A stretch of DNA of 64,000 bases from Saccharopolyspora ipomoeae. GTDB taxonomy: Bacteria > Actinomycetota > Actinomycetes > Mycobacteriales > Pseudonocardiaceae. The position numbers and the translations under genes are program-made. The notes beneath the pieces were generated by a model. The model made no database searches, was not told the origin of the DNA, and saw only the letters and a list, made by a program, of their open reading frames with translations. Where the stretch lies: positions 62,001-126,000 of the forward strand of contig NZ_JASAOF010000016.1 of the NCBI RefSeq assembly GCF_029952525.1, written 5' to 3'. This document shows positions 51,969 through 61,386 of the stretch, piece after piece; the first letter of the stretch is position 1; every line of letters starts with the position of its first letter.

Positions 51969-52571
51969 TCAGTTGAGCTTGACGTCGCCCGGGTGCGTGG
52001 CGAGGAACGCGAGCGGTGGGCCCTGCCTGCGAAGGACTCTCGACCAGAGCTCGTCGTCGGGGTCGGCGATGACGTCGTCGGGCAGCGCCGGGACGACCAG
52101 CCAGTCGCCGCGCTCGATCTCCCCGGCCAGCTGGCCCGCGTCCCACCCCGAGTAGCCGGCGAAGAACCGCAGCCCGCGCGCCCGGGGCGCCAGCGCCTCC
52201 GGGTCGCCGTCCAGGTCGACCATCCCGACGGGTCCGCGCACGCCGACCACGCCGTCGACCGCCGCGACGTCCTCGCCCGCGCGCAACGTCGCCAGGCAGA
52301 TCGCGGTGCGCTGCTCGACCGGTCCGCCCACGAACAGCGACTGGGGGAGCGTCGCGTGATCGCCCCACTTCGGGAGCACGTCGTGCACGGCGACCTCGCT
52401 GGGCCGGTTGAGCACGACCCCGAGGGTGCCCTCCGAGCGGTGGTGGATGACGTAGACGACGGTTCGCCGGAAGTTCTTGTCCATCAGCTGCGGAGCAGCG
52501 ACCAGCAGCGTCCCCGGCTCCACCCCAGCATCTGGGCTCACAGCGTCTGGGCCCACAGCGTCTGATCCCAC
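51969..52571 (-). CDS. YqgE/AlgH family (DUF179) protein
   Basis: 200 residues if read from GTG 52571; later in-frame GTGs exist, and the conserved domain starts at VEPGTLLVAAPQLMD (~residue 17). The N-terminus before it is a small tandem repeat (SDAVGPDAVSPDA), so the true start is uncertain. Family landmarks: NFRRTVVYVIHHRSEGTLGV, VLNRPSE, LFVGGPVEQ, RFFAGYSGWDAGQLAGEI. The biochemical role of YqgE is unsettled. In M. tuberculosis the relative (Rv0038) lies close to leuS, as here. Immediately downstream of its stop is the dispersed repeat copy II. Confidence 0.92.
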   Translation of the reverse strand: MGSDAVGPDAVSPDAGVEPGTLLVAAPQLMDKNFRRTVVYVIHHRSEGTLGVVLNRPSEVAVHDVLPKWGDHATLPQSLFVGGPVEQRTAICLATLRAGEDVAAVDGVVGVRGPVGMVDLDGDPEALAPRARGLRFFAGYSGWDAGQLAGEIERGDWLVVPALPDDVIADPDDELWSRVLRRQGPPLAFLATHPGDVKLN

Positions 52572-52654
52572 CTCCGCATGATCTCACCGGATCACCGGAG
52601 CTGACCCCGTCCTCGCGCAACAAGATGGGCGGAAAACCGGGAGAAGATACGAAT

Positions 52655-52696
52655 GAGTGGTGACCAGTGAGCATTACTCCTCACCAATCACCACTC
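52655..52696. terminator. Imperfect hairpin between pcnA and yqgE
   Basis: GAGTGGTGACCAGTGAG (52655-52671) and CTCACCAATCACCACTC (52680-52696) pair at 14 of 17 positions around an 8-nt loop. It is 27 bp past the pcnA stop and also lies upstream of the yqgE start, so it could be a terminator or a regulatory dyad. Confidence 0.55.
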
Positions 52697-52722
52697 AGTA
52701 GTAATAGCGAACTTGCTCCAGG

Positions 52723-54207
52723 TCACTGACCTGCGTTTTCGATGCCCTGCTCGCGGGCCCAGCGGTGCAGTTCCGCGATCGCTTCCTCGCGCGACATGGG
52801 TCCGCGGTCCAGCCGGAGCTCCTTGAGGTGCTTCCACGCCCGCCCCACGACCGGCCCCGGATCGACGCCGAGCAGCTGCATGATCTCGTTGCCGTCGAGG
52901 TCCGGGCGGACCTTCGCCAGGTCCTCCTCGGCCGCGATCCGGTCGATCCGCTCCTCCAGGTCGTCGTAGGCGCGCTGCAGCGCGTTGGCCTTGCGCTTGT
53001 TGCGGGTCGTGCAGTCGGCGCGCACCAGCTTGTGCAGCCGGGTCAGCAGCGGGCCCGCGTCGTTGACGTAGCGGCGCACCGCCGAGTCCGTCCACTGCCC
53101 GTCGCTGTAGCCGTGGAACCGCAGGTGCAGGAACACCAGGTCCGAGACCTGGTTGATGACGTCCTTCGGGTAGCGCAGCGCGCGCAGCCGCTTGCGGGTC
53201 ATCTTCGCCCCGACCACCTCGTGGTGGTGGAAGCTCACCCCGCCGCCGGGCTCGAAGCGCCGGGTCGCGGGCTTGCCGATGTCGTGCAGCAGCGCGGCCA
53301 GCCGCAGCACCAGGTCCGGCTCGGCGTCCGGATCGGCGGCCCGCTCCAGGTCGATGGCCTGGTCCAGCACCGTCAGCGAGTGGCTGTAGACGTCCTTGTG
53401 CTGGTGGTGCTCGTCGATCTCCAGCTTCATCGCGGGCACCTCGGGCAGCACGTGCTCGGCCAGCCCGGAGTCCACCAGCAGCTCCACGCCCCGCCGCGGG
53501 AACTCGCCGCACAGCAGCTTCGACAGCTCCACCTGCACGCGCTCCGGCGTGATCCGGGCGATCTCGGCGGACATGGCGGTCATCGCCTCGACCACGCGGT
53601 CGCTGGGGGTGAAGCCGAGCTGGGCGACGAAGCGGGCCGCGCGCAGCATCCGCAGCGGGTCGTCGGCGAAGGAGTCCTCCGGCGCGGCCGGGGTGTCCAG
53701 CCGCCGCTCGACCAGGTCGGTCATGCCGCCGTGCAGGTCGACGAAGGTGCGCGCGGGCAGCTCGATGGCCATCGCGTTGACGGTGAAGTCGCGGCGCACC
53801 AGGTCGCCGGAGATGGAGTCGCCGAAGGCCACCTCGGGGTTGCGCCCGACGCGGTCGTAGCTGTCGGCGCGGAAGGTGGTGATCTCCACCGTCGTGCCGT
53901 GCCGGAAGGCGCCGAGCGTGCCGAACTGGATGCCGGTGTCCCAGATCGTCTCCGCCCACCCGGTCAGCAGCTCGCGGACCCGCTCGGGGTGGGCGTCGGT
54001 GGTGAAGTCCAGGTCCGTGCCCAGGCGTCCCAGCAGCGCGTCCCGCACGCTGCCGCCCACCAGGTAGAGCCGGTGACCGGCGGCGGCGAAGCGCTCACCC
54101 AGCTCCTCGGCGACCGGTGCGACCTTGATCAGCTCGACGACCGCGTTGCGCTGGGCGTCGAGCTCGGAGGAGGTCTGAGGGGTACCGGGTTGCTGCTTGG
54201 TGGACAC
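52723..54207 (-). CDS. pcnA: CCA-adding tRNA nucleotidyltransferase / poly(A)-polymerase family
   Basis: 494 residues from GTG 54207. Class II nucleotidyltransferase head: [15 protein letters not shown] with the metal-binding [11 protein letters not shown]. The neck region has [20 protein letters not shown], and the C-terminal HD domain has [14 protein letters not shown] and [11 protein letters not shown]. The HD motif is complete, implying phosphohydrolase activity as well. It adds or repairs the 3' CCA of tRNAs. It corresponds to Rv3907c, the first gene of a conserved block leading to oriC, and is divergent from the Nudix gene (114 bp gap). Confidence 0.96.
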   Translation of the reverse strand: MSTKQQPGTPQTSSELDAQRNAVVELIKVAPVAEELGERFAAAGHRLYLVGGSVRDALLGRLGTDLDFTTDAHPERVRELLTGWAETIWDTGIQFGTLGAFRHGTTVEITTFRADSYDRVGRNPEVAFGDSISGDLVRRDFTVNAMAIELPARTFVDLHGGMTDLVERRLDTPAAPEDSFADDPLRMLRAARFVAQLGFTPSDRVVEAMTAMSAEIARITPERVQVELSKLLCGEFPRRGVELLVDSGLAEHVLPEVPAMKLEIDEHHQHKDVYSHSLTVLDQAIDLERAADPDAEPDLVLRLAALLHDIGKPATRRFEPGGGVSFHHHEVVGAKMTRKRLRALRYPKDVINQVSDLVFLHLRFHGYSDGQWTDSAVRRYVNDAGPLLTRLHKLVRADCTTRNKRKANALQRAYDDLEERIDRIAAEEDLAKVRPDLDGNEIMQLLGVDPGPVVGRAWKHLKELRLDRGPMSREEAIAELHRWAREQGIENAGQ

Positions 54208-54321
54208 GATTCACCAGGGTATCGGCCGGGTGAGACCACCCACGACGCGCGCCCGAGGTTCCACCGGCCGGGGCCCGTGCGAGACGACCACGCGATCCGA
54301 CCAAGCACTACCATCGGGGCC

Positions 54322-54900
54322 ATGCCCCCGTCGCCCGGCCGCTCCGGCGGTTCCCAGCCGGGGCGTCGGAACCGGCGCCGGCGGCGTCGGCTGCGGACGG
54401 TCGACGAGACCTCGGCCGGCGGACTGGTGATCGACGGCGATCACGGGCTGGCTGCGATCATCGGGAGGCTGGATCGCAGGGGGCGGCTGTTGTGGTCGTT
54501 GCCGAAGGGGCACATCGAGCCTGGTGAGACGCCGGAGCAGACCGCGGTGCGCGAGGTCGCCGAGGAGACCGGCATCATCGGCCGCGTGGTGACCGCGATC
54601 GGCACCATCGATTACTGGTTCGTCGCAGGGAATCGGCGAATCCACAAGACCGTTCACCACTTCCTGCTGGACGCGGTGGGCGGAGAGCTGTCCGACGAGG
54701 ACGTGGAGGTCACCGAGGTGGCGTGGGTGCCGCTCGGTGAGCTGGACGAGGTGTTGGCCTACGCCGACGAACGCCGGCTGGTGCGCCGGGCCCTGAGCCT
54801 GCGCGACCGCGGCGAGCGCGACGGCGGCGCGGACGGTCTCGCGGGAGGCGAGCGCCTCGGGGCACGACCGACGAGAGGGAGCGGGACGGAGCAGACGTGA
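54322..54900 (+). CDS. mutT4: Nudix hydrolase (MutT4-like)
   Basis: 192 residues from the ATG at 54322. The Nudix box is complete: [20 protein letters not shown] followed by TGI. A basic N-terminus ([20 protein letters not shown]) precedes the domain. It hydrolyses a nucleoside diphosphate linked to another group; the exact substrate is unknown. It is first in a run of co-directional genes and corresponds to Rv3908 in M. tuberculosis. The C-terminal ~25 residues are disordered. Its stop overlaps the next start (GTGA), indicating coupling. Confidence 0.94.
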   Translation: MPPSPGRSGGSQPGRRNRRRRRRLRTVDETSAGGLVIDGDHGLAAIIGRLDRRGRLLWSLPKGHIEPGETPEQTAVREVAEETGIIGRVVTAIGTIDYWFVAGNRRIHKTVHHFLLDAVGGELSDEDVEVTEVAWVPLGELDEVLAYADERRLVRRALSLRDRGERDGGADGLAGGERLGARPTRGSGTEQT

Positions 54901-57122
54901 GGTTTCTGCTGGCCGCGCTGTGCGCGGTGCTGTTGTTCGCGATGCTGCCGGTCACCCAGGCGACCGCGCAGAGCGGCAACTCAGCCGACTTCGACGTGAC
55001 CAAGGTCACGCCATCGGTGGTGGGTGGCGGATCTCCGGGAGAGGTCGTCGTCAGCGGCACGCTGACCAACCGCAGCGGCCGCGCGCTCACCGGGATCCAG
55101 GCCCACGTCGAGCGCGGCGCACCGCCCACCAGCGAACCCGCCGTGCAGCGCGCCATCCGCGAGGGCTCCAACGGCATCAGCGAGCCCGCCTCCACCCCGA
55201 TCGCCGACCGGCTCGAACCCGGCCAGTCGACCCCCGTCCAGATCCGCGTCCCGCTGACCGGCGCGAACTCGCTGCAGCTCAGCCAGCCCGGCGTCTACCC
55301 GCTGCTGGTCGAGATCCAGGCCGGGCGCACCAGCGTCGCCGAGACCCAGTTCCTGCTGCCGGTCACCGCGGTTCCCGGCCAGCCGCCGATGCGGCCCGCG
55401 CAGGCCACCCCGACGAGCCTGATCGTGCCGATCGTCGACACCCCGCGCCTGGAGCGCGAGGCGCTGCCCGGCGGTCGCGCGGTGCTCGTCGACGACCAGC
55501 TGTCCACCTCGCTCGCGCCCGGCGGGCGGCTCTACGACCTCGTGCAAGCCATCAGCGACAGCGCCCCCGCCGGGTCCTCGCTGGGCAACGCGCTGTGCTT
55601 CGCCATCGACCCGGACCTGCTCATCACCGCCAAGGCGATGCAGGGCGGCTACCAGGTCCGCCAGCCCAACGGCAGCCTCGTCGAGGGCATCGGCCGCTCC
55701 GCCGCCGACCTGTGGCTGACCAAGCTCCGCCAGGCCACCACCGGCCGCTGCGTCATCCCGCTGCCCTACGCCGACGCCGACGTCGTCGCGCTCGGCCGCG
55801 CCGGGCTGCCCGACCTGGTCAACGGCGCGATGGACGGTTCCCAGCTGCTCAGCGCGCCGGACGGGCTCGGCGTCGACCCCCGCGACGTGCTGTGGCCGAT
55901 CGAGGGCGCGATCGCCGACCCGAAGGCCGGCGACCTGCCGTCGACGATGCTGCTCGACACGCGCGCGATGAACATCCCGGTCGGCTCGCTGACCCCGGTC
56001 AAGCTGCGCGGCAGCAACACCACCGCCATCCCGATCGACCCGCTGATGGCCTCCGCGCTGGACCCGAACCGCGACACCCAGCAGGAGGTCACCCAGCCCT
56101 CGCCGCCCGGCGGCGGGTCGCTGACCTCGCAGAACGCGCTCGGCGCGCTCGCGTTCCGGGCCACCGGCGGCTACATCCCCAACGCCACCTCGGTGCTGGC
56201 GCCGCCGCGCCGCTGGAACATGCGCGCCGACGACCTGCGCGGCCTGCTCACCGGGCTGTCCAAGCTCGACGCCGACGGCCTGATCCGGCTCACCGCGCTG
56301 CCCGAGCCGAACCCCGCGACGCTCTCCGAGGCCGACCTGACCTACCCGGTGCAGGCCGGCGGCTCGGAGATCCCGCGCGAGGTGATCGACCAGCTCGCCG
56401 CGCAGAACTTCAAGGTCGGCGACCTGGCCCGATCCTCGGAGTCGGACCGCGCCCAGACCGTCGAACCCGGCCGGGTCACGACCCCGCTGCGCAACGGTCT
56501 GCTGCACGGCGTCTCCAGCGCCTGGCGCGGGAACTCCGGCGCGGCCGAGGACTGGGTGCGCCGCGCGAGCTCGCCGATCAGGGACATGCTCGGCAAGGTC
56601 CGCATCGAGGAGTACCCGGGCACCACCAACCGGCTGTCCTCGGACAGCCCGATCCCGGTCACCGTGGTCAACGACCTGCCGTTCACCGTCGGCATCCGGT
56701 TCAAGATCCCGAACGTGCCCGGCGTCGAGGTGCAGCACGACTTCGGCGGCGGCCTGGCCACCGTGCCCGCCAACGGGCGGCGGCAGTTCATGCTGGAGGC
56801 CTCCGCGCAGCGCGCCGGCCGGTTCATGGTCGACATCAGCGTCACCGCCGGCGCGGGCACCCCGCTGGGCGCCTCCAAGCGGATGCCGATGGAGTCCACC
56901 GAGTACGGCGCGCTGATCCCGTGGCTGACCGGCATCGCCGGGGCCGTGCTGGTGCTGCTGTCGGTGCGCCGGATCCTGAACAAGGCCAGGGCCCGCCGCG
57001 AGCGCAAGACCGCAGCTCAGCAGGCGGCCGACGCGGCTCAGACGCAGCCGCTCGCGCACGCCGTCACCGGCACCCCCGCCGCGCAGCGGCCCACCACCGA
57101 AGGCGACCGCGACCGGGGCTGA
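54897..57122 (+). CDS. DUF6049-family secreted/membrane-anchored protein (Rv3909-like)
   Basis: 741 residues from GTG 54897. N-terminal signal [18 protein letters not shown] ending TQATAQS; C-terminal membrane anchor [20 protein letters not shown] and a basic cytoplasmic tail ([19 protein letters not shown]). The large extracytoplasmic part begins with an immunoglobulin-like beta domain ([19 protein letters not shown]) and has a second beta domain near the end ([19 protein letters not shown]). It is always next to murJ in actinobacteria and is thought to support lipid II export or cell-wall assembly; that is inference from context. It overlaps the Nudix gene by four bases and precedes murJ by 60 bp. 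Confidence 0.9.
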   Translation: MRFLLAALCAVLLFAMLPVTQATAQSGNSADFDVTKVTPSVVGGGSPGEVVVSGTLTNRSGRALTGIQAHVERGAPPTSEPAVQRAIREGSNGISEPASTPIADRLEPGQSTPVQIRVPLTGANSLQLSQPGVYPLLVEIQAGRTSVAETQFLLPVTAVPGQPPMRPAQATPTSLIVPIVDTPRLEREALPGGRAVLVDDQLSTSLAPGGRLYDLVQAISDSAPAGSSLGNALCFAIDPDLLITAKAMQGGYQVRQPNGSLVEGIGRSAADLWLTKLRQATTGRCVIPLPYADADVVALGRAGLPDLVNGAMDGSQLLSAPDGLGVDPRDVLWPIEGAIADPKAGDLPSTMLLDTRAMNIPVGSLTPVKLRGSNTTAIPIDPLMASALDPNRDTQQEVTQPSPPGGGSLTSQNALGALAFRATGGYIPNATSVLAPPRRWNMRADDLRGLLTGLSKLDADGLIRLTALPEPNPATLSEADLTYPVQAGGSEIPREVIDQLAAQNFKVGDLARSSESDRAQTVEPGRVTTPLRNGLLHGVSSAWRGNSGAAEDWVRRASSPIRDMLGKVRIEEYPGTTNRLSSDSPIPVTVVNDLPFTVGIRFKIPNVPGVEVQHDFGGGLATVPANGRRQFMLEASAQRAGRFMVDISVTAGAGTPLGASKRMPMESTEYGALIPWLTGIAGAVLVLLSVRRILNKARARRERKTAAQQAADAAQTQPLAHAVTGTPAAQRPTTEGDRDRG

Positions 57123-57182
57123 GATCCTGGTGCGCACGTCCCGGAACGCCGGGCGGCGCAGGCGCGGGTAAGGATTGAGGTA

Positions 57183-59000
57183 GTGAACCGACACGATCCC
57201 AGGGGGTCCGGCGGGCAGCACGACAGCCCGACGATGCCGATCAACCGCAACCCGCGGCAGGGGCAGGCGGGCCCGAACGAGCGGCACGGCTGGCACGTCG
57301 CCGAGACGCAGCCGATCTCCGCCATCCCCGCCGAGCCCGGACCGGACCAGGCCTTCGAGCAGTCCGCCGAGCAGACCCAGGTCATCCGGCCGGTGTCGCC
57401 GGGCAAGCCGTCGCTGCTCAAGGCCAGCGGTTCGATGGCCATCGCCACCCTGATCAGCCGGATCACCGGCTTCCTCTGGAAGCTGCTGCTGGCGTTCGCG
57501 GTCGGCTTCGGCGTCGTCAACGACTCGTTCAACGTCTCCAACACGCTGCCCAACAGCATCTTCGAGCTGCTCATCGGTGGCGTGCTGACCAGCGTCGTGG
57601 TGCCGGTGCTGGTGCGCTCGCAGAAGGCCGACGCCGACGGCGGCCAGCGGTTCGTGCAGCAGATGATGACGCTGGCCGTGGTGGTGCTGGGCATCGGCAC
57701 GCTCATCGCCGTCGTCGCCGCGCCGCTGCTGACCTGGATCTTCGTCACCGAGTCGGACACCTCGAACACCGAGCTGGTCAACGTCCTGGCCTACCTGCTG
57801 CTGCCGCAGATCTTCTTCTACGGCCTGTCCGCGCTGGCCGGCGCGATCCTGCAGTCCAAGCAGATCTTCAGCCCGCCGGCCTGGGCGCCGGTGGTCAACA
57901 ACCTGGTCGTGATCGTCACGATCGGCGTGTACATGCTGCTGCCGGGCCAGATGTCGCTGAACCCCGTGTCGATGACCGACGCGCACGTGCTGGTGCTCGG
58001 CATCGGCGTCACGCTCGGCGTCGTCAGCCAGGCCGCGATCCAGATCCCGGCGCTGCGCTCGACCGGTTTCACCTTCCGCTGGCGCTGGGGCTGGGACTCG
58101 CGGCTGTCGGAGTTCGGCGGACTGGCGCTGTGGATGCTGGCCTACGTCGCGATCAGCCAGGTCGGCCTGGTCGCGCTGAGCCGCGTGGCCTTCACCGGTG
58201 ACGAGGGCGGCTGGTCGACCTACAACTACGTCTGGATGCTGCTGCAGCTGCCCTACGGCGTCATCGGCTTCTCGATCATGACCGCGATCCTGCCGCGGAT
58301 GTCGGCGGCAGCTGCGGACGAGGACTACGCCAAGGTGATCGACGACCTGTCGCTGGGCAACCGGCTGTCGACGGTGACCCTGATGCCGGTCAGCGCGGTC
58401 ATGACGGCGCTGGGCGTGCCGCTGGCGCTGTCCCTGTTCGCGCTGCGCGGCGAGACCGGCTCGGCCACGACGCTCGGTGTGGCGCTGGCGATTTCGGCCT
58501 TCGGCGTGCTGCCGTACGCGTTGACGATGATGCAGATGCGGACGTTCAACGCGCTCAGCGACGCCCGCACCCCGACGCTGATCATGGTCGTGATGACCGC
58601 GGCGAAGGTGCTGCTGGCGATCCTCGTCGCGGCGATCCTGCCGTCCGATCAGATCGTCTACGGCCTGACCTTCGTCAACTCCTTCACGTTCATCGTCGGG
58701 TGGTTGGTCGGCGAGGCCTGGCTGCGGCACCGGCTCGGACCGCTCGGCAGCGGCCGATTCCTGGCCACAGCGGGGAAATCGCTGGTCGCCTCGGTGATCG
58801 GCGGACTCGCCGCGTGGGGTGTCGCCGTCGGCGTCGACGCGCTGATCCCGGGTGCGGCCGGGGCGGGGACCGGGTGGCTGCAGCTGCTGATCGGCAGCGC
58901 CGTCGGGTTCGCGGTGATCTTCGGGTTGATGTCCATGCTTCGAGTGGCGGAACTTCAGCCTGCGATCGGGCGCCTCACCGGTTTGCTACGTCGTCGCTGA
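57183..59000 (+). CDS. murJ: Lipid II flippase MurJ (MviN)
   Basis: 605 residues from GTG 57183. About 85 cytoplasmic, Pro/Gln-rich residues precede 14 membrane segments beginning GSMAIATLISRITGFLWKLL, the classical MurJ entry with its arginine. VNDSFNVSNTLPNSIFELLI is the next hallmark. MOP-superfamily pattern throughout (GLVALSRVAFTGDEGG, QLPYGVIGFSIMTAILPRMS). It flips lipid II to the outer face for peptidoglycan synthesis. Unlike M. tuberculosis MviN (Rv3910), which carries a pseudokinase in the same chain, this protein ends after the membrane domain and the pseudokinase is the next gene. Confidence 0.96.
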   Translation: MNRHDPRGSGGQHDSPTMPINRNPRQGQAGPNERHGWHVAETQPISAIPAEPGPDQAFEQSAEQTQVIRPVSPGKPSLLKASGSMAIATLISRITGFLWKLLLAFAVGFGVVNDSFNVSNTLPNSIFELLIGGVLTSVVVPVLVRSQKADADGGQRFVQQMMTLAVVVLGIGTLIAVVAAPLLTWIFVTESDTSNTELVNVLAYLLLPQIFFYGLSALAGAILQSKQIFSPPAWAPVVNNLVVIVTIGVYMLLPGQMSLNPVSMTDAHVLVLGIGVTLGVVSQAAIQIPALRSTGFTFRWRWGWDSRLSEFGGLALWMLAYVAISQVGLVALSRVAFTGDEGGWSTYNYVWMLLQLPYGVIGFSIMTAILPRMSAAAADEDYAKVIDDLSLGNRLSTVTLMPVSAVMTALGVPLALSLFALRGETGSATTLGVALAISAFGVLPYALTMMQMRTFNALSDARTPTLIMVVMTAAKVLLAILVAAILPSDQIVYGLTFVNSFTFIVGWLVGEAWLRHRLGPLGSGRFLATAGKSLVASVIGGLAAWGVAVGVDALIPGAAGAGTGWLQLLIGSAVGFAVIFGLMSMLRVAELQPAIGRLTGLLRRR

Positions 59001-59084
59001 CTTTCACGTCACGTACCCTCGTCTACGAAGTCTCCTTCCGTGAGGGCAACCCGTAGGCGGACCGGAAGGAGCGGGAGAGGGAAG

Positions 59085-60647
59085 GTGACCAGCAAACCCA
59101 CCGAGCGGATCGCGGCGGACAGCGACGACGAACCGGGAGCCGATGCTCCGGCGGAGCAGCTCACACCGGGCCGGGTCTTGGACCACGGCCGGTATCGGCT
59201 GCTCTCCCAAGTCGGCTCGGACGAACGCTGCAACGCAGAACTGTGGCGTGCCAAGGACGGAGTCCTCGGCCGCGACGTCGCGCTGACGATCCTGGTCGGG
59301 GATCGCGCGGACGCCGAGGCCGCCACCAACGCGCGACGCACCCTGGAACGCGCGATGCACGCCAGCACCTTCAACCACGTCGGCGTCGCGCGGGTGCTCG
59401 ACGTCGTCACCTCGTCCGCAGGCGACCCGCCCGGAGTCCTCGGTCTGGTCATCGCCGAGTGGACCCACGGCACCGATCTGCTGGACCTGGTCGCCGAGGG
59501 CCCGCTGCCGCCCGGAACCGCCGCCCGGCTGATGCAGCCGCTGGCCGCGGCCGTCGAGGCGGCGCACCACGCCGGTCTCGTCCTCGGGGCCGATCACCCG
59601 CAGCGCATCCGGGTCACGCCGGAGGGCGAAGTGCGGATGGCGTTCCCGGGTCCGCTGGCGCACGCCACCTCCAGCGACGACGTGCGGGGGCTCGGCGCCG
59701 CGCTGTACCTGCTGCTCACCGGGCGCTGGGCGCTGGGCGACGCGCCCGAGGGACTGCCGGCGGCACCGACCGGACCGGACGGGAACCTCGTCGCGCCGCG
59801 CACGCTGCGCCCGACCGTGCCGATGGAGCTGTCCACCGTCGCGGTCCGCGCGCTCGGCAACCCGGACTCGACCGGCACCACCGGGGGAGTCCGCACCGGT
59901 GCCGCCGTGCTGCGGGTGCTGGAGCAGTACGCGACCTACGAGCCGACCAACACCCTGTCCAACGGCGCCCCGCCCGCCGAGTCCAACGAGGTGTGGCGGC
60001 GCGAGGACCCGAAGCCGGACAAGACGCGGAACAAGAAGCTCGCGGTCAGCGTCGGCGTGCTCGCGGTGGCGACGATCCTGGTGATCGGCTGGATCGCGGT
60101 CGGCGTGATCGGCATCTTCACCGAGTCGAACCAGTCCAGCGGCACGGGCACGGTGATCAGCGGCAACAACCCGGGGACCTCCGCCCAGCAACCGTCCCCG
60201 CAGGCGGCACCGGTGCGGATCTCGGAGGGCACGTCGTTCACGGCGCAGGGCAATCCGGACGCGCCCGCGCGGATCAACAACCTCTTCGACGGCGACCCGA
60301 GCACCTACTGGTCGACCTTCGGCTACTTCCAGCAGCTGGGCCCCGGCGGCATCAACACCGCCACCGGTGCCGTGCTGACCCTGGAGCGCCCTGCGGTGCT
60401 GCAGCAGGTCGTCATCAACTCGCCGAGCGCCGGTTCCAAGGTGGAGATCCGCCAGGTCGACGGCTCGCCGAGCATGAACTCCAAGCTGCTGGGCAGCGCG
60501 ACCCTCAACTCCGGTGACACGCCGATCAAGCTGGAGGCGGTCGCCCCGAGCAGCAAGATCATGGTGGTGCTCACCCAGCTCGCGCAGGACGGCGGCGAGT
60601 ACAGCTCCAAGATCAACGAGATCACGGTCTCCGGAAGCGCCGCCTGA
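59085..60647 (+). CDS. Membrane pseudokinase with C-terminal carbohydrate-binding-like domain (MviN C-terminal module as separate gene)
   Basis: 520 residues from GTG 59085 after GGGAGAGGGAAG. Residues ~35-290 have a Ser/Thr-kinase fold (YRLLSQVGSDERCNAELWRA, ARLMQPLAAAVEAAHHAGLV) but without the catalytic HRD and DFG motifs: the HRD region reads LGADHPQRIRV. It is thus a pseudokinase. One membrane segment follows (VSVGVLAVATILVIGWIAVG), then a linker and an extracellular beta domain of discoidin-like type (NNLFDGDPSTYWSTFGYF). In M. tuberculosis the same modules are fused to MurJ; when phosphorylated the pseudokinase recruits FhaA and restrains peptidoglycan synthesis. The same role is inferred here in trans. 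Followed by a strong terminator. Confidence 0.92.
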   Translation: MTSKPTERIAADSDDEPGADAPAEQLTPGRVLDHGRYRLLSQVGSDERCNAELWRAKDGVLGRDVALTILVGDRADAEAATNARRTLERAMHASTFNHVGVARVLDVVTSSAGDPPGVLGLVIAEWTHGTDLLDLVAEGPLPPGTAARLMQPLAAAVEAAHHAGLVLGADHPQRIRVTPEGEVRMAFPGPLAHATSSDDVRGLGAALYLLLTGRWALGDAPEGLPAAPTGPDGNLVAPRTLRPTVPMELSTVAVRALGNPDSTGTTGGVRTGAAVLRVLEQYATYEPTNTLSNGAPPAESNEVWRREDPKPDKTRNKKLAVSVGVLAVATILVIGWIAVGVIGIFTESNQSSGTGTVISGNNPGTSAQQPSPQAAPVRISEGTSFTAQGNPDAPARINNLFDGDPSTYWSTFGYFQQLGPGGINTATGAVLTLERPAVLQQVVINSPSAGSKVEIRQVDGSPSMNSKLLGSATLNSGDTPIKLEAVAPSSKIMVVLTQLAQDGGEYSSKINEITVSGSAA

Positions 60648-60665
60648 CCGGGAGAACCCGACGAA

Positions 60666-60700
60666 GCGGATGTGATCGCAGTCACGATCACATCCGCTTT
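60666..60700 (+). terminator. Terminator after the pseudokinase gene
   Basis: GCGGATGTGATCG (60666-60678) and CGATCACATCCGC (60685-60697) pair perfectly over 13 bp around a 6-nt loop, then TTTCTCGTT. Confidence 0.85.
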
Positions 60701-60714
60701 CTCGTTGCCGACCA

Positions 60715-60737
60715 GCGGAATTCGGTCACAATTCCGC
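60715..60737. promoter_or_regulatory. Inverted repeat upstream of sigM
   Basis: GCGGAATT (60715-60722) and AATTCCGC (60730-60737) are perfect 8-bp half-sites with a 7-nt spacer, 44 bp before the sigM start. It has the look of a dimer operator in the sigM promoter region; no regulator can be named. Confidence 0.5.
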
Positions 60738-60780
60738 ACGCCGCCCTGGCGCCGACTCACGGTCAGTATTGTCTTGAGCC

Positions 60781-61386
60781 GTGTCTGTCCCTGCCCCTTC
60801 CGACGCCGAGCTCATCGCGGCGCACACACACGGGGATCCACATGCGTTCTCCGAGCTCTTCCGACGACATCGGGATCGGCTGTGGGCCGTGGCCCTGCGG
60901 ACCATGCGCGACCCCGACGAAGCGGCGGACGCGCTGCAGGACGCGATGATCTCGGCCTTCCGCAACGCCGCGTCGTTCCGCGCCGAGTCCCAGGTCACCA
61001 CGTGGCTGCACCGGATCGTCGTGAACGCCTGCCTGGACCGGATCCGCCGCCGTCAGGCGCGGCCCACGGTCCCGCTGCCGGAGACCGGACCCGAACCGGC
61101 GGTCCCGCGCGACGCGATCGCCGATCAGGACACCAGAATGGCCGTGCAAGACGCGCTGGCCCAGCTCCCGGAGGACCAGCGCGCCGCGATCGTCCTGGTC
61201 GATGTGGAGGGGTATTCGGTGGCCGAAACCGCCGCGATGCTCGGGGTCGCCGACGGCACCATCAAGAGCCGGTGCGCGCGCGGTCGAGCCAGGCTCGCGA
61301 AACTTCTGGGGCACCTGCGGAACCCAAGTGCAGATGCGAACGTCCCAGATGACGCGATGGCAATGCGTCGACGGGAGGGACGATGA
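60781..61386 (+). CDS. sigM: ECF RNA polymerase sigma factor SigM
   Basis: 201 residues from GTG 60781. Sigma-2 region: AFSELFRRHRDRLWAVALRT, DPDEAADALQDAMISAFRN. Sigma-4 region: LAQLPEDQRAAIVLVDVEGY, SVAETAAMLGVADGTIKSR, CARGRARLAKLL. Placed between the murJ block and trxB as in M. tuberculosis (Rv3911), so SigM is confidently assigned. It is overlapped by the anti-sigma gene (ATGA), the usual coupling. SigM-type factors respond to envelope or oxidative signals in this phylum. Confidence 0.95.
   Translation: MSVPAPSDAELIAAHTHGDPHAFSELFRRHRDRLWAVALRTMRDPDEAADALQDAMISAFRNAASFRAESQVTTWLHRIVVNACLDRIRRRQARPTVPLPETGPEPAVPRDAIADQDTRMAVQDALAQLPEDQRAAIVLVDVEGYSVAETAAMLGVADGTIKSRCARGRARLAKLLGHLRNPSADANVPDDAMAMRRREGR

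Noticed and set aside
54981-58730. 1249-codon frame antisense to the DUF6049 and murJ genes
   Set aside because: Same reason: composition is a codon-complement artefact, no domain or ribosome site.
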